Of a DNA stretch of 64,000 bases, positions 8,039 through 15,641 are shown one piece after another. This DNA is from Ignavibacteria bacterium. Its GTDB lineage: Bacteria > Bacteroidota > Ignavibacteria > SZUA-365. The stretch spans positions 248,001 to 312,000 of the forward strand of contig JADKJW010000003.1 in the NCBI GenBank assembly GCA_016720835.1. The letters are read 5' to 3'. The number at the start of each line of letters is the position of its first letter. Within the stretch, counting starts at the first letter, position 1. The notes below the pieces were generated by a model. The model was not told where the DNA came from, searched no databases, and saw only the letters and a program-made list of their open reading frames with translations. The position numbers were made by a program, and so were the translations under genes.

Positions 8039-9382
8039 ATGTTTCAAGGACGTATGCGGAACACCCTCTTCATCGCGCTGCTCTTCTCCCTGCTCTTGTG
8101 GACACCGGACCTTGCTCCGTCCGCGCTCGGACAGGAGAAACCGCCATCCCTGGTGCACATCGAGCATGCGGACAGCATGGTCGGCCGCATGGCGGGCGAC
8201 GTGCAATTCCGCGATCTCGACGGAAACGTGCGCATCCGGCAGGACAACGTGCGCATCTCCTGCGACCGCGCCACGCAGAATCTGAGCGCCAACGAGGTGG
8301 AGCTGTTCGGGAATGTGGTGATCACGCAGGATACGCTGCTGTTGAAAACGAAGCGCGGCATGTACAGCGGCGACCGGAAGGTCGCGTGGTCCACGTACGG
8401 CGTGTTCCTGAACGACGGGCACACCACGCTCACGGCCGACGCGGGGCGCTACGAGACGGAGCCGAAGATCGCGCGCTTCAACACGCGCGTCACCGTCACC
8501 GAACCGCAGGCGGTCATTCATGCCGACACGCTCGTCTATGAGCGCACCGGCGCGCGCGCGCTCGTCAGCGGCAACGTGTTCGCCTCGTTCCCGAAGGACA
8601 ACGCCGTCGTGACCGGCGACACCGCGGAGCATTTCATCGACCGGAAGATCACCCTCTTCCCCTCCCGGCCGCGGCTCTGGCAGATCGACACCGCGCGCGT
8701 GGAGCGCGACTCCGCATCGACGGAGGCCGACTCCGTGCGCCTGGACACCCTGAGCATCGTCTCGCGCCGCATGGAGGCTCATCGCGATTCGACGAATCGC
8801 TTCCTGGCTGAAGGCGACGTCGAGATCGTGCGCGGCTCCTTCGCGGCGCGCTGCGGCCGGGCCGCGTACTTCCGGCGGGACAGCCTGGTGATCCTGCAGA
8901 CCTCGCCCGTGCTCTGGTACGAGCGCAATCAGGTGACCGGCGACTCGATCGCCGTCCGGCTCGCCGATAGGGCCCTGCGCCGCCTGAGCGTCTTCGGCGC
9001 GGCGTTCAGCGCGTCGCAGAGCAAGCCCACGGAACAGGACAGCGTCGGACCTCCCGGCCGGTACGACCAGACCAGGGGCAAGAACATCCACCTGCTGTTT
9101 CGCGACGGCAAGGCCGAGCTGATCCGGGTGGAGATGTCCGCCCAGAGCGTGTACTACGCGTACGACGACCGCGCGCTCAACGGCGTTCGCCGCGAGAGCG
9201 GCGACCTGATCCTGATCGCCTTCGTCGACGGCGAGGCGAAGGAAATCCGCACCATCGGCGGCATCGAGGGCACGTACTTTCCGGAGAAATTCGTCACGGG
9301 AAAGGAAGCGACCTACAATCTCGACGGCTTCCTCTGGCGCAGCGACCGGCCGGCGCAGCTGCCATACCCTGTCTGGAAATGA
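8039..9382 (+). CDS. OstA-like organic solvent tolerance/LPS-transport-related protein
   Basis: The 447-residue protein has a signal peptide (MFQGRMRNTLFIALLFSLLL and following) and repeated beta-strand units of the OstA/LptA type (GNVRIRQDNVRISCDRA, NLSANEVELFGNVVITQ, LTADAGRYETEPKIARF, GNVFASFPKDNAVVTGD). Such proteins form beta-jellyroll bridges for lipopolysaccharide transport in Bacteroidota. The ATG at 8039 has GAGGG nine bases upstream; an ATG at 8054 is the alternative. The Kdo genes downstream fit a role in the outer membrane. Confidence 0.75.
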   Translation: MFQGRMRNTLFIALLFSLLLWTPDLAPSALGQEKPPSLVHIEHADSMVGRMAGDVQFRDLDGNVRIRQDNVRISCDRATQNLSANEVELFGNVVITQDTLLLKTKRGMYSGDRKVAWSTYGVFLNDGHTTLTADAGRYETEPKIARFNTRVTVTEPQAVIHADTLVYERTGARALVSGNVFASFPKDNAVVTGDTAEHFIDRKITLFPSRPRLWQIDTARVERDSASTEADSVRLDTLSIVSRRMEAHRDSTNRFLAEGDVEIVRGSFAARCGRAAYFRRDSLVILQTSPVLWYERNQVTGDSIAVRLADRALRRLSVFGAAFSASQSKPTEQDSVGPPGRYDQTRGKNIHLLFRDGKAELIRVEMSAQSVYYAYDDRALNGVRRESGDLILIAFVDGEAKEIRTIGGIEGTYFPEKFVTGKEATYNLDGFLWRSDRPAQLPYPVWK

Positions 9383-9461
9383 CGCCAGGCGGGAATGGGC
9401 GCACGAACCGCATCCGGCAGCGCAACACCGTTTCCGATCATTTCATCACCGGATTCCCGAC

Positions 9462-10598
9462 ATGACGCCACACCAGCTCCGCGACTGCTTTCCGTATCTG
9501 AAAACAGGACTCGTCTATCTGAATCACGCCGCCACGTCGCCATGGTCGACCTCCGTGGAAAAGGGCATCCTCGATTTTCAGCGGGAATGGACGCACGGAG
9601 AAATTGAAGTGTTCGAACGCGCCATGGGCACGATCCAGGAGACGCGGGACATGGCGGCGGAGATGATCGGGTGCCACGCGTCGCGTCTCGCCTTCGTGCA
9701 GAACACGTCCGACGGATTGAACGTCCTCGCGAGCGGCCTCGACTGGAAAAGCGGCGATCGCATCATCCTCGCGGAGATGGAGTTCCCGTCGAACGTCTAC
9801 CCGTTTCTGAACCTCGCGCGACTCGGCGTGGAGATCGATTTCGCGCCGCAGCGGAACGGCGTGATCCTGCTCGACGACATCGAACGGCTCATCACGCCGC
9901 GCACGCGGCTGGTGGCCGTGAGCTGGGTGCAGTTCCTGTCCGGTTTCACGATCGACCTCGCGGCGCTGGGCGCGCTGTGCCGCTCGAAGGGAGTGCTGCT
10001 GTCGGTGGACGCGATCCAGGGCATCGGCGCGCGCCGTCTCAATCTGGCGGAGACGCCGGTGGACTTCCTTTCGGCCGGAGCGCAGAAATGGCAGATGGCG
10101 CCGCAGGGCACGGGCATCATCTATGTGAGCGAGGACATGCAGGAGCGCATCGCGCAGGCGTCGCTCGGCTGGCTGAGCGTGCGCAACGCCTGGGATTTTT
10201 TCACCTACGAACTCGATCTTCGCGACGACGCCCGGCGCTACGAGAACGGCACCTGGAACACGCTCGGCCTGCACGGGTATCACGGCGCGTTGTCGCTTTT
10301 CAAGGAGGTGGGGTTCGATGACGTCGCGCGCATGGTCCGCGCGAATGCGGAATACGCCTATGAACGCGTCGCGGAGGGCGGATTCGATCTGCTTACCCCG
10401 CGCGATGCCGCGCAGCGCGCGGGCATCGTCACCTTCCGGCACGAGCGCTCCGAGGACATCGTCAGGGCATTGCAGAAGCGACGCATCACCGTGTCGGCGC
10501 GCAGCGGCTGCATCCGTCTCTCGCCGCATTTCTACAACGTGCGCGAGGAGATCGACGCGGCGCTGGCGGCGATCGTCGAATTGGATCGGGGAGCGTAG
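9462..10598 (+). CDS. Class V aminotransferase, cysteine desulfurase-like
   Basis: This 378-residue PLP enzyme has the class V fold: YLNHAATSP at the N-terminus, LAFVQNTSDGLNVLA for cofactor binding, the Asp in LLSVDAIQGIGA, and the PLP lysine in SAGAQKWQMAPQGTG. Near the C-terminus ARSGCIRLSPHFYN resembles the selenocysteine lyase/isopenicillin epimerase subgroup. The SufS/NifS catalytic Cys loop is not obvious, so the substrate is open. It lies 79 bases after the OstA-like gene on the same strand. Confidence 0.82.
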   Translation: MTPHQLRDCFPYLKTGLVYLNHAATSPWSTSVEKGILDFQREWTHGEIEVFERAMGTIQETRDMAAEMIGCHASRLAFVQNTSDGLNVLASGLDWKSGDRIILAEMEFPSNVYPFLNLARLGVEIDFAPQRNGVILLDDIERLITPRTRLVAVSWVQFLSGFTIDLAALGALCRSKGVLLSVDAIQGIGARRLNLAETPVDFLSAGAQKWQMAPQGTGIIYVSEDMQERIAQASLGWLSVRNAWDFFTYELDLRDDARRYENGTWNTLGLHGYHGALSLFKEVGFDDVARMVRANAEYAYERVAEGGFDLLTPRDAAQRAGIVTFRHERSEDIVRALQKRRITVSARSGCIRLSPHFYNVREEIDAALAAIVELDRGA

Positions 10599-10606
10599 AG
10601 AAGGCT

Positions 10607-10637
10607 GACGCGGGGAGGCGGGGACGCGGAGAAACGG
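10607..10637. repeat. Degenerate GGGGACGC-type octamer repeat
   Basis: This gap between two convergent genes holds about four degenerate copies of an octamer (GGGGAGGC, GGGGACGC, GGAGAAAC). The same octamer is found as a twelve-copy array inside a glycosyltransferase gene at 47608-47703. A 6-bp hairpin (GGGAGC-CGC-GCTCCC, 10636-10650) follows directly and may end transcription from either side. Confidence 0.5.
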
Positions 10638-10659
10638 GAGCCGCGCTCCCGAGGGAACA

Positions 10660-11184
10660 TTATCGTATCGGCTCGCGCGATCGGAGGACGAGATCGATGA
10701 CCTCTTTCACGGCGCCGTGGCCTCCGGGCAGCGAGGCGATATAGTGCGACGCATGCTTCACGCTGGCGTGCGCGTTGGATGGCGTGGCGGCGAAGCCGAC
10801 TTTCTTCAGCACGGAGATGTCGAGGACACCGTCGGCCATGAACGCGATCTCCTCGTCGCGCAGCGCGTACAGCGCCTTGAATTCCTCGTAGGGCGGAACC
10901 TTGTCGAGAGAGCCCTGGTAGACGTCGGTAATGGAGAGTTCCTTCGCGCGGATTTCGACAATTTTCGAGACGTGCCCCGTGATGATGCCCACGCGAACGC
11001 CGTGCTGCTGCAGCAGACGGATGGCGCTCACGTCGGCGACATGAAAGGATTTCGATTCGAAGCCCTGCGAGGTGAACGTCAGCGCGCCGTCTGTCAGCAC
11101 GCCATCCACGTCGAAGAGGAACGCCTTCAGGGCGCGCAGCCGCGCCAGCATCTGCGCCGAGAGTTTCGCGGTCCTCATCGGCAT
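10660..11184 (-). CDS. kdsC: 3-deoxy-D-manno-octulosonate 8-phosphate phosphatase (KdsC-type HAD)
   Basis: The 174-residue HAD phosphatase has motif I FLFDVDGVLTDG, motif II ITGHVS, the lysine in LDKVPPYEEF, and a motif IV region MADGVLDISVLKKVGF. KdsC removes phosphate from Kdo 8-phosphate, the step after KdsA, and kdsA lies just upstream in the same operon. Motif IV reads ADGVLD where GDDxxD is usual; the two Asp residues four apart are kept. The ATG at 11184 is preferred; a GTG at 11208 is possible. Confidence 0.88.
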   Translation of the reverse strand: MPMRTAKLSAQMLARLRALKAFLFDVDGVLTDGALTFTSQGFESKSFHVADVSAIRLLQQHGVRVGIITGHVSKIVEIRAKELSITDVYQGSLDKVPPYEEFKALYALRDEEIAFMADGVLDISVLKKVGFAATPSNAHASVKHASHYIASLPGGHGAVKEVIDLVLRSREPIR

Positions 11185-11224
11185 GGCGCGAGCCCGGAGC
11201 GGTTGCACAAGGCTGGTGCGGCGG

Positions 11225-12064
11225 TCATGGCGCGTCCGCCTGCGCGCGGTGTTCGCGGAGCGCGCGATCGATCGCGAGGACCTCGCCGAGCAACCGGCCG
11301 ATCATCGCCAGAGGAAGCTGGCTCGCCGCGTCGCTCAGGGCGTTGGGGGGATCGGGGTGCGTTTCGACAAACAGCGCGTCGATGCCCGCGGCAACGGCCG
11401 CGCGGGCAAGAGGAAAGATGAATTCCGGGCGGCCGCCGGAGCTGCTCCCCTGGCTGGGGATCTGCACGGCGTGCGTGGCGTCCATGACCACCGGGTACCC
11501 GAGCTCGCGCATGACGACGAGTCCGCGCATGTCGACCACCAGGTTGTGATACCCGAAGCTCGTGCCGCGCTCGCAGAGCAGGATGTTCGCGTTGCCCGTG
11601 GAGGCGACCTTCGCCGCGGCATGCGCCATGTCCTCCGGCGCGAGGAACTGTCCTTTCTTGATGTTGACGGCCCTGCCCGTGCTCCCGGCGGCGAGCAGCA
11701 GGTCGGTTTGCCGCGAGAGGAAGGCGGGGATCTGGAGCATGTCGACCGCCTGCGCGGCGGGGGCGACATCTTCCTCCCGATGCACGTCCGTCACCAGCGG
11801 CACATCGAAGGCGCGGCCGGCGTCGGCGAGGATGGCGAGGGCTTCGTCCATGCCGAGCCCGACGAAACCGGACAAGCTTGTCCGATTGGCTTTTTTGAAC
11901 GACGCCTTGAAGATCAGCGGAATCCCCGCGCGCGCGGCGGCCTCTTTCAGGCGTTCGGCGGTGCGGAAGACGAGATCGCGGCTCTCGACCACACAGGGTC
12001 CGGCGATGAGCACGAGCGGGGCGCCGGCGCCGACCGGGATATCGCGCACACGGACGGGTTTCAT
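11225..12064 (-). CDS. kdsA: 3-deoxy-8-phosphooctulonate synthase
   Basis: This 279-residue enzyme condenses arabinose 5-phosphate and phosphoenolpyruvate to Kdo 8-phosphate, the first committed step to the Kdo sugar of lipopolysaccharide. Signatures are LIAGPCVVES, FKASFKKANRTSLSGF, VTDVHREED, GQFLAPEDM and CERGTSFGYHNLVVDMR. Cys24 in AGPCVVES marks the metal-dependent class II form; the E. coli type has Asn there. Its ATG overlaps the stop of prfA. Confidence 0.96.
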   Translation of the reverse strand: MKPVRVRDIPVGAGAPLVLIAGPCVVESRDLVFRTAERLKEAAARAGIPLIFKASFKKANRTSLSGFVGLGMDEALAILADAGRAFDVPLVTDVHREEDVAPAAQAVDMLQIPAFLSRQTDLLLAAGSTGRAVNIKKGQFLAPEDMAHAAAKVASTGNANILLCERGTSFGYHNLVVDMRGLVVMRELGYPVVMDATHAVQIPSQGSSSGGRPEFIFPLARAAVAAGIDALFVETHPDPPNALSDAASQLPLAMIGRLLGEVLAIDRALREHRAQADAP

Positions 12065-13146
12065 GCGCCGCTCCTTCCTTCGATGCCTTCCTGCAGCTTG
12101 GCGGTGCGGTCGGCAACCTTGAGTTTGTCGATGAGATCCTCCAGCGTGCCGTTCACGATATCGGAGAGGTTGTAGAGCGTGAGTCCGATGCGATGATCGG
12201 TGAGGCGGTTCTGGGGAAAGTTGTACGTGCGGATTTTATCGGAGCGATCGCCGCTGCCGACCATGGATTTCCTGGCAGCGGAAATTTCCGCGTTCTGTTC
12301 GCCCATGCGCTGCTCGTAGAGGCGCGCCCGCAGCACCTTCATGGCCTTCTGCCGGTTTTTGAGTTGCGAGCGCTCTTCCTGACAGGTCACGACGATGCCC
12401 GTGGGGATGTGCGTCATGCGCACGGCTGTTTCCACCTTGTTGACGTTCTGCCCGCCTTTGCCGCCCGCCCGGTAGATATCGATCCGAAGATCGTTTTCGG
12501 CGATGGACACATCCACGTCCTCCACTTCGGGAAGCACGGCGACCGTTGCCGCGGAGGTATGGATGCGGCCGCTGGCCTCCGTGGCCGGGACGCGCTGCAC
12601 GCGATGCACGCCGCTTTCGTACTTCATCGTGCCGTAGACGTCGTCACCGGACAGCGTGAACACGACCTCCTTCATGCCGCCGACACCGGATTCGCTGAGG
12701 GAGATCAGTTCCTGTTTCCAGCCCTTGGTTTCGGCATAGCGGCTGTACATGCGGTAGAGGTCGGCGGCGAACAGCGCGGCCTCCTCGCCCCCGGTGCCGC
12801 CGCGGATTTCGACGATCACGTCGCGGCTGTCGTTCGGGTCTTTGGGAACCAGCAGCAGTTTGAGCGCGGTTTCGAGCGCGTCGGCATCGCGCTTCAACTG
12901 CTCGAGTTCCTCGCGCGCCATGGTCACCAGCTCCGCGTCGTTCTCGTGGTCGAGAATATCCTGATGGCCTTCGATGTCCCTGCGGACGCGTTTGTATTTC
13001 GTGTACGCCTCCACGAGCGGCTCCAATTGACTACGCTCCCGTGCGAGCTTCATGAACCGCTCCTGATCGGACGCGACGTCGGGCTGGCCCATGGTGTCAC
13101 CGAGTTCCTCGAAACGCTCGAGGACGGCGTCGAGGCGGTTAAACAT
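12061..13146 (-). CDS. prfA: Peptide chain release factor 1
   Basis: This 361-residue factor ends translation at UAG and UAA. The PAT tripeptide for codon reading is at about 187-189 (HRVQRVPATEASGRIHTSAA) and the catalytic GGQ at about 231-233 (GGKGGQNVNKVET). RF2 would have SPF in place of PAT. It sits between a glycosyltransferase and kdsA, and its stop overlaps the kdsA start by four bases. Confidence 0.97.
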   Translation of the reverse strand: MFNRLDAVLERFEELGDTMGQPDVASDQERFMKLARERSQLEPLVEAYTKYKRVRRDIEGHQDILDHENDAELVTMAREELEQLKRDADALETALKLLLVPKDPNDSRDVIVEIRGGTGGEEAALFAADLYRMYSRYAETKGWKQELISLSESGVGGMKEVVFTLSGDDVYGTMKYESGVHRVQRVPATEASGRIHTSAATVAVLPEVEDVDVSIAENDLRIDIYRAGGKGGQNVNKVETAVRMTHIPTGIVVTCQEERSQLKNRQKAMKVLRARLYEQRMGEQNAEISAARKSMVGSGDRSDKIRTYNFPQNRLTDHRIGLTLYNLSDIVNGTLEDLIDKLKVADRTAKLQEGIEGRSGA

Positions 13147-13240
13147 GGAGGGGCGGAGTGTTCATGGCTGATCGATCGTCAAGATACGGAAAAGCGGCCG
13201 ATGGATGAATCCCTTTTCCGCTCCATGCACGCGGCGGTTC

Positions 13241-13987
13241 TCATTCGCGTTTCTCGCCCGCTTCCCACATGAACAGGTACTGCTGGAGATTGTACGCCGC
13301 ATGAATGAGGGCCGCGGCGAGGCCGTGCGTCCCGTCCTTCCAGCCCTTGCGCACAATCCACGCCTGCAGGAAGGCGCCGATCGGGTGCAGGAGAAGATCG
13401 CGCGGACGCACGCGTTTGCGGCGTTCGAGGGCTTCGAGGCGCGTGTACTCCACGTTCTTGATCAGGTGGTGATACATCGTCGGATCCGTGTGGTGATCCA
13501 TCGGGTGCACGAGACTCGCGGTGAGGCCGTCGACCACGTAGCCTTCGTGCACGAGGCGCTGCGTGACGCGCGTCATGGATTTCCGGAACAGGCGGAGTTG
13601 CATGTCCGGATACCAGCCCCCGTGTCGCATCCACCTGCCGAGGAAGTAGTTCCTGCGCGGCACGAAGAAGCCCGCCACGGGGCCGGCCTCCGGCAGGCGC
13701 GCCTCGATTTCCGCGCGCAATTCCGGGAGCATCCGCTCGTCGGCATCGAGGGCGAACACCCAGTCGTGGGTCGCGAGCGCGAGGGCATGCTCGCGCTGCG
13801 CGCTGAACGTATCGAAGGCGCGGAACACCACGCGATCCGTGAATTCCCGCGCAATCCCGGCGGTGGCATCGGTGTTCATCGAATGGAGCACAACGATCTC
13901 ATCCGCCCAGCGGACGGATTCAAGGCAATCGCGGATGTTGCGTTCTTCGGCACCGGCGATGATGACGACGGAAATCGGTGGATGCAT
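13241..13987 (-). CDS. Glycosyltransferase family 2, WaaE/KdtX-like
   Basis: The 248-residue protein has the GT-A start ISVVIIAGAEERNIRDCLES, the Asp-x-Asp motif in FALDADERM (about 81-83) and the WaaE-type segments RRNYFLGRWMRHGGWYPD and LVHEGY. Related enzymes add a sugar to the lipopolysaccharide inner core. It leads the operon with prfA, kdsA and kdsC, so a role in Kdo/core assembly is likely. A single hydrophobic stretch near the C-terminus may associate with the membrane. Confidence 0.85.
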   Translation of the reverse strand: MHPPISVVIIAGAEERNIRDCLESVRWADEIVVLHSMNTDATAGIAREFTDRVVFRAFDTFSAQREHALALATHDWVFALDADERMLPELRAEIEARLPEAGPVAGFFVPRRNYFLGRWMRHGGWYPDMQLRLFRKSMTRVTQRLVHEGYVVDGLTASLVHPMDHHTDPTMYHHLIKNVEYTRLEALERRKRVRPRDLLLHPIGAFLQAWIVRKGWKDGTHGLAAALIHAAYNLQQYLFMWEAGEKRE

Positions 13988-14232
13988 CGTTACCCGTTCT
14001 TTCCGGAAAATTCAAAGCGCCAAGCTACAAAAACCCGCCTCGCGTTGAAAACCGTCGAGGCGCCCGGATGCGACGACGCGCTCAATCTCATTGTTTTCAG
14101 CAGTTTTCCCTATTCTCAATCAATGCGGCCGGGCAGAAGAGTTGCTTCTTCACATGATGCACATTTTCCGCTTGCACTTGTTTGAAAGATTGCGGTTATT
14201 TGTGACGAGTAAAACCATAGGTTTAAAATACA

Positions 14233-14997
14233 ATGACAAAATCTACCTTTTATATCTCTTTTCTTGTCCTTGCGATCGCAGGGGCCACATTGCAGACGTC
14301 CGTAGCCCAGACCTTCACGATGAAGGCAAAGAAGCTTGAGATGTTCTGCGCTCCCGGTGAGTATGTCGACACCGATTGCGAGGTGAAGAATCTGAGCGGC
14401 AGTGACATTTCCGTGCGTGTGCAACGCACAAGAACCGCGCTCCCCGCTGGCTGGTTCGTATCGTTTTGCCTCGTGAACTGCTACGCTCCGGAGGCATTGG
14501 ACGTCACGGAGATCGTCCCGGCCAACTCCACCTTTGATTTCAAGCTGACGTGGGAAACACCGGCGCTTGCGGGCGAAGGCGAGGTCGAGTACGTTCTGAC
14601 GAACCTGGCAAATACGGCCGAGAAGTACACCTTTACGTTCAAGGTGTCGACGCTGAAGACAAGCGTTGACCGCACTCCCGCCCCGAAGGCGCTGACGCTG
14701 GCGCAGAATTACCCCAATCCATTTTCCGCCGGCGCATTCGCAGTGACGACCGTCGGCTATACCGTGCCGAGACAGGGTGAGGTCTCCGTGAAGGTGTTCA
14801 ACCTGGTCGGTCGCGAAGTCCGCACGCTGGTGAACGAAGCGCATGTCGCGGGCAGCTTCAGCATCGCCTGGGATGGCCGTGACGCCGATGGCGCGCTCGT
14901 TCCGCCGGGAATTTACATCTACAAGATCACGACCGCGAGTTCCAGCCTGTCGAGGGCGCATGGTCGTCAGCCGCTGATCCGCAGCAGCGGAGTTTGA
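14233..14997 (+). CDS. Small T9SS-exported protein, tail probably frameshifted
   Basis: The 254-residue product has a signal peptide (ending in SVAQ), a beta-sandwich-like middle that discusses no known catalytic motif, and a C-terminal T9SS/FlgD-like sorting domain (LTLAQNYPNPF, YTVPRQGEVSVKVFNLVGRE, PPGIYIYKI). The last residues, SLSRAHGRQPLIRSSGV, do not fit this family. Removing one G from GGG at 14954-14956 gives SLSRRMVVSR and a stop at 14977, the usual ending. The middle domain function is unknown. The start codon follows an A/T-rich divergent intergenic region (13988-14232). Confidence 0.75.
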   Translation: MTKSTFYISFLVLAIAGATLQTSVAQTFTMKAKKLEMFCAPGEYVDTDCEVKNLSGSDISVRVQRTRTALPAGWFVSFCLVNCYAPEALDVTEIVPANSTFDFKLTWETPALAGEGEVEYVLTNLANTAEKYTFTFKVSTLKTSVDRTPAPKALTLAQNYPNPFSAGAFAVTTVGYTVPRQGEVSVKVFNLVGREVRTLVNEAHVAGSFSIAWDGRDADGALVPPGIYIYKITTASSSLSRAHGRQPLIRSSGV

Positions 14998-15029
14998 AAG
15001 AAGGCAGTCGCAAATGACTGCCTTCTTTC
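14996..15029 (+). terminator. Rho-independent terminator after the small T9SS gene
   Basis: A perfect 14-bp stem (GAAAGAAGGCAGTC and its complement) encloses the loop GCAAAT. The 3' arm is T-rich and is followed by GTTAT. It starts at the stop codon of the preceding gene. Confidence 0.85.
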
Positions 15030-15099
15030 GTTATAAACGGTTATGTTTGCAGAACCATTTACACCCGCATTCAGTCGACCCGATTCCTTCTTGACACCG

Positions 15100-15528
15100 A
15101 TGCACTCTGTCCTCTCGTCCCGCCCGATTTTTCTCCGTCGGACACTGTCGCTGCCCGCTGTCCTGACGGCATGTTTGCTCTTCATTCCGGGATGCCTGCC
15201 GTTGCCCTCCCTCCAGCAGGGTCCGGGACAACAGCCATCCTCCGGAATCCGCGTCATGACGCACAACCGGTCGACATTCCAATTCAACGAGGGAGATTGG
15301 TCGCTGACGTCGAGCGGCATCAGGGGACGCGCGGACATCTTCACCGAAGACGGGATCACTCCGGCGCGCGACACCACCCTCTCGTTTGCCGATGTCGCAT
15401 CGGCGAGCACGGGAGGCGGCCGAGGGAACACGACCGAACAGTTTCTGAAAACCATTCTCGGCGTCATCCTCGTCATCGGCCTTGCAGCGCTGATCTTGTA
15501 CGCGGCCTTCCCCGCGACCGATCGCTGA
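15100..15528 (+). CDS. Putative lipoprotein with C-terminal membrane helix
   Basis: The 142-residue protein has a basic N-terminus (SSRPIFLRRTLS), a hydrophobic core and the lipobox-like FIPGC with Cys at about residue 32. The middle (IRVMTHNRSTFQFNEGDW, SGIRGRADIF) matches nothing I recognise. A second hydrophobic helix (TILGVILVIGLAALILYAAF) closes the protein. The start at 15100 is chosen because it places the lipobox at a normal distance. Function unknown. Confidence 0.55.
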   Translation: MHSVLSSRPIFLRRTLSLPAVLTACLLFIPGCLPLPSLQQGPGQQPSSGIRVMTHNRSTFQFNEGDWSLTSSGIRGRADIFTEDGITPARDTTLSFADVASASTGGGRGNTTEQFLKTILGVILVIGLAALILYAAFPATDR

Positions 15529-15573
15529 AGACGCGCGTTCCCGTCCTCCCGCCTCGTTCCAGCATTCACCCTC

Positions 15574-15604
15574 TTGAAGCCGGTCCGGTTTTCGAGTAGA
15601 TTTC
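15574..15604 (+). promoter_or_regulatory. Bacteroidota-type promoter of the SpoIIE phosphatase gene
   Basis: TTG, 20 bases, TAGATTTC, one mismatch from TTG-N20-TAnnTTTG. The GTG start of the next gene is at 15642, about 30 bases after the expected transcription start. Confidence 0.5.
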
Positions 15605-15641
15605 CTCGTCCGTTTTTTCGCAGCAGTTCCAACAGGCGACA

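Noticed and set aside
10636..10650. Strong bidirectional terminator between the aminotransferase and kdsC
   Set aside because: The hairpin has only six pairs and no T-run on either strand, so it is mentioned with the repeat and not called as a terminator.
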